A DNA stretch of 64,000 nt from Cornus controversa (taxonomy: Eukaryota > Streptophyta > Magnoliopsida > Cornales > Cornaceae). Below the pieces are notes generated by a model that was given only the letters and a program-made list of their open reading frames with translations, made no database searches and had not been told where the DNA came from. Shown in pieces: positions 56,600-64,000 of this stretch. How positions within the stretch are numbered: position 1 is the stretch's first letter; each line of letters begins with the position of its first letter. Where the stretch lies: contig CM048846.1 of the NCBI GenBank assembly GCA_026545225.1, positions 37,087,501 through 37,151,500 on the forward strand. Reading direction: 5' to 3'. The position numbers and the translations under genes are program-made.

Positions 56600-57604
56600 C
56601 CAACAAAACCAGTGTTACTTATGTATCATATTCGGGAAGGATGGGATGAGTTTTCCAAACACATTCGATTTAGGGTAAGGAATGGGAGACATATTAGTTT
56701 TTGGGAGGACGTTTGGTGTGGGGATCTATCTTTGGCCCATAAGTTTCCTTGACTATTCAAGATTGCATCGAACAAACAAGCCTTAGTTGCCGACTGTTAT
56801 CAGCTTGATAGCGGAAGATTGACTTGGGATGTGAGTTTTCGTAAGGCTTTTCATGACTAGGAGCTTACAGAGGTAGCGGAGTTTCTAATCCTTTTGTATA
56901 GTCAGGTGATTGAGGGGGAGGGGATGGATGAGATGATTTGGACGGGTTCCAAGAGGGGAACCTTTGAGGTCTGTTCCTTGTATAGAATCTTATTGGACTC
57001 CACGGGTCCCTTTCCCTTGGAAGGCTATTTGGAGAACAAAGGCCCCCTTGAAGGGGGCCTTCTTTACTTGGACAGCCACCTTAGAAAAGATTCTTACCAT
57101 TGATAACCTTAGGAGAAGGGGTGGTCGAATTATGATGAATTGGTGTTGCATGTGCAAGAGGTCAAAGGAAACAGTGAACCATCTTCTTTTGCATTGTTCA
57201 GTGGCGAGTGGCGTTTGGGCTCTGTTCTTGGCTGCGTTTGGTATGGCTTGGGTGTTTCCCAGATCCACAAAGGATATGATCAAGACTTGGAGAGGGTGAA
57301 CAATGGATAACCGAGCCAGGGATGCTTGGAGGGTCACTCCCCTTTGTTTATGGTGGGGTTTGTGGCAAGAGAGGAATAGGAGGCGCTTTGAGGATGTGGA
57401 GTCTCCTATTTGGTCTCTGAAATACAATATTTTAACTCTTTTATTTTTTTGGGTATATGGGAATAATTGTACATCGGATGGTCAAGTAGTGGACTTTCTT
57501 GATAGCTTAAGCTTGTAGTTGGCTGGTTTCCCATTTTTTGTTCTCCCTCCGGTTCGCTCCCCTATGAGCATCTTTTAATGAATTTTATTTATCAAAAAAA
57601 AAAA
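56600..57604 (+). mobile_element. 5'-truncated L1 LINE copy 2
   Basis: The C-terminal part of L1 ORF2: FRVRNGRHISFWEDVWCGD near 56670-56725, then a zinc-binding RVT tail with CMCKRSKETVNHLLLHC (about 57147-57197) and a stop at 57516-57518. The 3' UTR ends in an A tail at 57594-57604. The frame is broken by stops before 56890, a frameshift near 57000 and a stop near 57300. A clean target duplication was not found and the 5' edge is approximate. It lies upstream of the first visible kinase exon, in opposite orientation. Confidence 0.85.
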
Positions 57605-58379
57605 ACTCTAATATTTCATCTGCTGTGAAGAAATATATTCTAACATGGGATGCATAGTTCATCATAATATGTTCCAAGAATACTCCTTAACATTTTGTCT
57701 ATGACAAAAAAATTGCAACGTGATGTTTGAAATTCGATAAAAATTGACTCAGTTCGTTCTACAAGTAGCAATAATACACAAGCAATACAATGCAAAGACG
57801 TTGCTCTAATCAGCCAAAGAGAATGGAGAGAGGATGATTTACTAAAATCCTGATCACCCAGTTTAAAGCAGTGTCAAGGAAAAACAATGACACATCAGTC
57901 CCTACTCCCTAGCAACATTGAAGTCAGTAATTTTAAATGGCTCATATGAAAATAATAATAAGAGTTGAGAGAATTAATCAAGTTCAGCATGTCTGTGATT
58001 TGGGAGTTTCTTGACTAAGGTTCAATTAGACTCTATGGGGTGCGCCAAGACCTTATTAGCCTCATTGATTAATTTTGTTGCAAGTTGATTGCTTTGCAAT
58101 TATTTTTGGGCACTCACTATTGGTGCAACTAAGTTCAAGATGGTTGTTATGTGGTTTTTCTTCTTCACAGCTATTGTCATAATATATTTTTTTTGGTTTA
58201 TACATGTTCATGCACTGTGAGTAAACTTTGATCGGCTACTGAAATGCTTATTGTGATGAAAAACAGAAAAATACAATATTTCTCTTCTAATGGGGTTATT
58301 TTTTTGCTTTCGGCTATTGCATCTGTAGGTAGAGACTATATATATCATATGTTAGTGCAGGTTCTACCAGTAGGATGGA
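57605..58379. other. AT-rich non-coding stretch
   Basis: No gene or repeat end recognised. If the kinase N-lobe exons lie beyond the window, this is intron. Confidence 0.3.
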
Positions 58380-58730
58380 GGTGGTTTAAGAATCTTTAGA
58401 TGTATAAAGACTCTTGGAGATAGCCACTCCCTTTAGATTAGTCCGTGAAGTTGGGTCGGAGCAATTACTTGATTGGTCAAGGTCCAGTCTATTATTAGTT
58501 CAGGCTCGTGGTTTGTTGGATACCAATCAGGGGCAAGTAAGTAGCAAAAGCCATCAGACCCTTCTTATAATCAGTCAGTCTCAAGAAATTCCATACATCT
58601 TGGGCCTCTTGGATAAGTCATTTTGATGCAACAACATGTAAGTCATAGTTATCTACTACCACTTGATAATACCCATACTATTTTGGACTGTTTCAACCCA
58701 AACCTATTCATAGAAAGTAATGATACCAAA

Positions 58731-59420
58731 GTTCATAAAATATGTAAAAAGGTCCATGAAACCAAACAAAAAGATCTGTGCATTGCTAAGTATTATGCCG
58801 AGCTCAAGTCTGTGGCAAGAGCTAGCCTATTATCCAGATATTTCATGCAAATTGTGCATGCGATAGTGCCAAGCTTCAAAAATTAATTGAAAAAGAATGA
58901 GTGATGAATTTTTTGGCTAGTCCTGACATTAAGTAAGAATAAATTTGACTTTAGGTACTTGAGAGGGATTGTTTCCTTCCTTAAGACTATACATATGTTA
59001 GCAAGAGGAGAGCAGGAGAGAGTACTATGCTCTACACCTTCAACTAAGATTGATCTGCTTTAGCTGGTAGTGGTACTCCTCAAAAAGAAGACGCTCGAAT
59101 GGGATAAAGACCATTTATTGCAAAAGGTAGTAGTTCTGAGGATTTTTTTAATAGTTCATAAAATATGTAAAAAGGTCCATGAAACCAAACAAAAAGATCT
59201 GTGCATTGCTAAGTATTATGCCGAGCTCAAGTCTATGGCGAGAGCTAGCCTATTATCAAGATTTTTCATGCAAATTGTGCAAGAGGAGAGCAGGAGAGAG
59301 TACTATGCTCTACACCTTCAACTAAGATTGATCCGCTTTAGCTGGTACTCCTCAGAAAGAAGATGCTTGAATGGGACAAAGACCATTTATTGCAAAAGGT
59401 AGTAGTTCTAAGGATTTTTT
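58731..59420 (+). repeat. internal tandem duplication in the copia gag region
   Basis: Blocks such as GTTCATAAAATATGTAAAAA (58731, 59151) and AGCAGGAGAGAGTACTATGC (about 59009, 59289) occur twice. A second local duplication (AGAAGCACTTCAGGCTGATG at about 60128 and 60296) lies further on. Confidence 0.85.
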
Positions 59421-60859
59421 GAAAGGTCATTAATATGGAAAAACGAGGCATTAGGGATCACCGATGGAAGCTTCATGGTATCGCTATACTGGAGCACAGT
59501 GCTGGTACCAGGCTCACATGTATGAGACTTTATAGACTTCATGGCTATACATCACTCTAGTTGTGCTGATCATGCTATCTTCTCTACAAAAGCAGTGCAG
59601 ATTCTTCGGTAACTAATGGCCGATTTGACACCTCATTTGCTTCAGCCTTTTCTTCCACTAGTTGGCAACACAGGTGTCTCAACAATTTTTTTAGTGTATC
59701 TCCCACATCTACTACTTGGTTATAGATTCTGGAGCTTCTGATCATATGGTTCACTAGCCAAATCTTTTATCTTCTTACTCTAGATGTTGTTTTAGGAATT
59801 AGGTTAGAGTAGTAAATGTTTCCTTTTTCTGTATCTGGAATTTAATGTTTCCCATCTATATCATTCTCATCAGTACTTCATATCCCAAATTGCTTAACTT
59901 GCTCACTTCCCATTAGTGGCTCATTAAATCTCTAAATTGTTTAGAAAGCTTTTTTCCTTCCATTGTTTCTTTTAGGAACTGGAGACAGAGTGCACGATTG
60001 ATAATGCCATAATGGTAAGGCACATGGTGATCTTTTATCCATTGGAGACTACTTCTTACTCTTCTGAGAATTTCGTTTAATATCCATTGGAGACTACTGC
60101 TTCTTACTCTTATGAGAATCTCTCTCTCAGAAGCACTTCAGGCTGATGGTACTCCTGAACTTCAACAATTACACGAGTGGCATTGACATCTAGGACATCC
60201 TCCATTTTGGTGTATTAGATAAGATTTTCCCAACTTAGTTAAGGATTGTAATATAAATAATATTTGTTTGTAATGCTTTTGAGAATTTCTCGCTCAGAAG
60301 CACTTCAGGCTGATGGTACTCCAGAACTTTAGCAATTACACCGGTGGCATCAACGTCTAGGACATCCTCCATTTTGGTGTATTAGATGAGCTTTTTCTAA
60401 CCTTAGTTAAGGACAGTAATAGAAATAATAGGTACAAGTCAAAGTTAGTTGTCAAGTAGAAGATAGATAAGACAATTAATAGGTACAAGTCAAAGTTAGT
60501 TGCAAAAGGATTCACTGAGACATATGGTATGGGCTACCAGAAACATTTCCATTGGTTGCTAAAATGAAATCCATTAAAGCCTCCTTTCTTGTGCAAGTAA
60601 TTTCGAGTGAAGTCATCACTCAATGTATACATAAGCCTCCATATCTAGAGGTTGTTTATTGTAGTATGAGATGACAAAGTCAGCTTCAAGGGTCCTAGTA
60701 GTATTCACTGAGGGTCCTAGTAGTAGATTTGTTTTATTATATCGTAAGCAAGTTGGACATGAGGAATACCTATTCTCCAACTTGAGGCTGAGTCAGGAGT
60801 TTTACAATAAGTTTGACTATCCTAAAGTAGGATATTTTTATAATTATTATTCATTCAGT

Positions 60860-60860
60860 A

Positions 60861-60893
<33 letters not shown>
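60860..60893. repeat. (AT)n(GT)n microsatellite
   Basis: Compound dinucleotide repeat inside the copia remnant. A shorter (GT)n followed by poly-T is at about 61375-61402. Confidence 0.9.
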
Positions 60894-61648
60894 GGGTCTT
60901 TTATCGTCATTTTTCTTCTTTCACCAACCATAATCCCAACTAGTGTCGCATCCTGAAGCATGGCTGTATTTTTCTAAATCAAAAGACCAGTTGTTTCAGT
61001 ACTTTTACATGATCCATGCCATAATAAAGAGATTGAGAAACCATTGAAGAGCATTCACATTGATAATGAAGGATAGTATAATCTGATGAGTTTAAAACAT
61101 ATTGTGTTGATCAGAGTATAACATGAGAAAACAGATCGTGATGGCCCACTTCATAATGGTGTGGCCAAGAGGATAAACCATATAATTGTGGAGAAATTCG
61201 GATACATTCTCATATAATTATATTGAATTAGTTGTTTAAGCCGTTTGAAATGTCTCCAAAGTCTTGGAATATATTTGAAATTTCTTACATCCATACAAGG
61301 ATATATACCTAAAGCTTTTGAGTATAAAACTTTTGTGCATCATATACCTAAAGCTTGACAGAAAAAGCCATTCTCTGTGTGTGTGTGTGTTTTTTTTTTT
61401 TTGAATTTTGGAGATTTGGAGTTCAGTTATAGACTGTGGAATCCAGAAAAGAATTTTAGAAGCAGAGATGTGATTTTTCGATGAACTTCAAAGATTTTTG
61501 GTAGCCTACAACAGCCTAGAGTTGCTAGTGTTCTGACCTCATACCATTTTCTTCTCAATCACTGCATGACACAAGTCGAGAGAGATACAAGAAGAAGTTA
61601 TAGACTCAAACATTCAAAAGATAGATCGTTCTGGTGATTTTACAGATA

Positions 61649-61960
61649 TTTTTTTCTAAGTAAAAATTGTATTAGAAAGCACCCAAATAAAGGGAGGGGC
61701 GGCCCTTAAACAAGAATCAATTAAGGATCCGAAACAAAGGAACCTAGGAAATCAATCATTCTTCCATGGAGTTACAAGATCTACCATGCACCCAACAAAA
61801 GAGTGTGCTAATAATTGAGAATTTAAGCGCCCCAGTTGGAGTCTCTTCATTGTCAAACGTTCAGTGAATATGTAAAACCTCAGCACATAAGGACTGCTAG
61901 GGAACATTGACCAAATGTTAGATACCCCAATTCTGAGTATATTTTGCCTACTGCTGAAGA
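61649..61960 (-). mobile_element. possible antisense LINE 3'-end fragment
   Basis: A T-rich run (TATTTTTTTCTAAGTAAAA) followed by AAATTGTATTAGAAAGC resembles the reversed tail of plant L1 elements. No target duplication was found. Confidence 0.25.
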
Positions 61961-63246
61961 AGATTAAGATAATTTTTCAAGAAGCCTAATCTTATTAGAA
62001 AGAGTTCCTGGGTGAAGGTTATAATGGGTGAGAAAAGTTTACTGCGAAAGAACAACACCTATGAAATTAGTTGGACTAAGGAGAAAACAAAGAAAAATAA
62101 ACCTTTGTTGACAAGCTAGTAAAGTACAAAACTTGTTCAGAAGTGAACGGTTTTGACCAAAAGAAATGAATTTTGATGAAAATCTTACCATTGGTGATGA
62201 TTAACTCCAATTGAGTTGTTTTAGGATTCACAACTAGCTTACATTTTGAGCTTGAACAACTATGTGAAGATTGCTTCCTTACAAGATGATTTATAGGAAG
62301 ATCTACATAGTTTAGCCAGAGGACTTGTAAGAAAGAGGAAAGACTACTTGATTTACTGAACCAAAAACTCCGTATGATTTAAGGTGTAACTTCCAATGAC
62401 CATAACAAATTTTGGGTATGAAAATATTCCGTTAGGAGAGCTAGGAAGCTACTGTTATGAAAGGGGAGATATGTTGAAAGGGGGCTTGAGAGGCTCAACA
62501 TGAAATATGCTAAAGCAACTAGCAGGCCTTTTGCCTCTCACTTTAAGTAAGATATCTTGTCAAAGGATGTGATGGTAGCTATTCCATACTCTTCTTCAAT
62601 CAAGAATTTGATGTATCCAGTCGTTTGACATGACAAAATATTATCTAAGTTGGATTTCTTCTACTTTTAGTAGAGAACGCTGGGAAGTAGTGAAGTGGAT
62701 ATTCCAAGTACTTGAGAGGTAGCTCCAATTTATGATTGTGTTTTAGAAGTTCAAAGCCAGTTATGGAAGGTATACATATATGGATATGGTAGGTAATCTT
62801 GATGATCACTTCTGCAAGAAATGTATCATGGTAGTCTAATTTGCATGTTACAAAAGTGTGTTGCCTTGTCTAAGACTAAAACTAAGTATATTGCTTTTAC
62901 TGGAGGAAGCAAAGAGCTACTACATATGAAGATATTCATACAAGAGTTGAGTTCAAAGCAGGTAGAGAATACTATGTAAGATCAGAGTACTATATACTTG
63001 AGCAAGAATTTTATGTATTGTTCTCATATGAAGCACATCGATATTAGATATCACTGAATGTGAGAGGTGGTCGAAAATCAGTTTTATAGAATTAAAAAAA
63101 TTCACATGGACAACGTTGTCTCTGATATATTGACAAAGGTTGTTCTCACAAAAAAAACTTAAGCCCTGTAAGAAGATGGCAGATATGTACTCCAATTGAG
63201 GAGTCACAAGGTGGTTTAACTCGTTGATGGACATGAGGGAGAGAAT

Positions 63247-63790
63247 TGTGGGGTATAGGTAGAAAAATAGACGAGGCTAGCTTTGGGACATATAGATAGA
63301 GGTGTATAGGGTATTTTTTGTAGTAAACAGAAAAAGGTGGGAGAGAGGTGGAATGAAGGGCATGAAGAAAAGGAAGTAGTGGGTTGTTCAGTGGTGAAGA
63401 ATGGAGATAATTCTGACTTTCTGTGGGTTTACTGAGGTGCTCTGGAAGCATGGATCTTTGAAAAGATTGGGTTTTTCTGGGTTGTGTGTGGAAGGTCTGA
63501 AGGAATAGGGTTTGTCTCATTGAAGAAAACTACCACTATATCTCCAATTAATTGTAATATCTCTTGAGTTTTGAACATAAACCTGAGAGGAACTTTGTAT
63601 TATTTGATTCGATTAGTCGATATTTCCTGGTTCTCCCATAATTATTTTCCTGCATACCGAAGAGTTTTCATGTAATTTTTTGGTATTGTCCCCTCTCTTT
63701 ATTTTGTTGTTATTTTGTCAAGATATTATTTGTATGATCGTTTGTCTTTGTAAGTAGAGCTCGTAACTTGATAATTGTTGTGATATCCCA
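63247..63790 (+). repeat. copia 3' LTR
   Basis: Starts TGTGGGGTATAGG after GAGGGAGAGAAT, a PPT-like run, and ends GTGATATCCCA. The ends form short inverted repeats (GGGGTAT/ATATCCCA). It contains TTTCCTGGTTCTCCC, common in copia LTRs. Confidence 0.6.
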
Positions 63791-64000
63791 GGTTTCTCTT
63801 CAATTCTTTTATTGCTACTATTAGCTTATGAGCATTTGATTAAATAAATTTCATCACATGGGGTTTTTACAAGTCTTATATAAGGTGATAAATAATAAAT
63901 TCAAGAAAACAAATGACCCGTGACATTGACCCAAGGCTAAATGAAAGTGATATTATATGACAAGATTTGATGTGTTGTACAGTGTGCACCTTAAAGGCCA
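63791..64000. other. flank, nothing recognised
   Basis: AT-rich sequence to the window edge without a feature I can support. Confidence 0.3.

Larger units (their letters stand above)
58380..63790 (+). mobile_element. old Ty1/copia element with 3' LTR
   Basis: Decayed copia domains in order on the + strand: gag-like (CIAKYYAELKS, about 58780), protease DSGASDHM (59725-59748), a GAG-preintegrase-like HLGHPP block (about 60187), integrase (NGVAKRINHIIVEKFG, about 61156), RNase H (KTKYIAFTGGSKELLHMK, about 62880) and KHIDIRYH (about 63031-63054). A likely 3' LTR follows. Many breaks, so it is ancient. No 5' LTR was found. Confidence 0.8.

Noticed and set aside
62953-63520. Minus-strand frames of 93 and 124 aa
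   Set aside because: Shadows of the copia RNase H end and LTR on the + strand; no domain.

Overview
This is eukaryotic nuclear DNA from a flowering plant, most likely a dicot. It is AT-rich, its genes have GT-AG introns, and it carries plant-specific repeats: Athila- and Tat-type Ty3/gypsy elements, Ty1/copia pieces with an initiator-Met tRNA primer site, an Au-type SINE, L1 LINEs, hAT MITEs and a Mutator-like element. The species cannot be named from the sequence. About two thirds of the window is a nested retrotransposon block. The rest holds one recognisable host gene whose introns are full of repeats.

Left block (about 1 to 42,740). A long-dead Tat-lineage Ty3/gypsy element on the + strand is the scaffold: gag near 3.1 kb, pol from 16.6 to 20.0 kb and again from 30.2 to 30.9 kb, an 82-bp tandem repeat, an antisense extra ORF at 31.8-34.6 kb, and a probable 3' LTR from 41.4 kb. 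Younger insertions split it. A solo LTR (R2, target duplication ATGCT) sits in its gag, and an Athila-type element (A, minus strand) sits inside R2 with target duplication CTAGA. A second copy of that Athila family (B, plus strand, duplication ACACA) sits in the integrase region. A third, different Athila element (C, duplication CGCCC) sits near the 3' end, and a hAT MITE sits in the antisense ORF. Another solo LTR of the R family (R1, duplication AATTT) lies at the far left. A small copia-like non-autonomous element (D) lies in the terminal LTR.

A and B belong to one unusual family. They have a tRNA-Asp primer site, gag and protease, and then no reverse transcriptase, RNase H or integrase core. 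The polyprotein tail resembles an integrase C-terminal tail. A GC-rich second gene (ORF2, 387 aa in A) follows behind a conserved leader intron. Dense arrays of a near-palindromic TCGATNNATCGA motif occur in the LTRs and between the two genes.

Right block (about 42.7 to 64 kb). This part is less dense: a second hAT MITE, a tiny SINE-like insertion, two 5'-truncated L1 copies, and a minus-strand ATG1/ULK-type kinase gene with seven exons between 49,241 and 56,395. The kinase N-lobe exons are not visible and probably lie beyond the right edge. Its introns contain a local tandem duplication with an Au SINE, a solo LTR, palindrome-bearing inverted repeats and a Pack-MULE-like element. An old, decayed Ty1/copia element with a 3' LTR fills about 58.4-63.8 kb.
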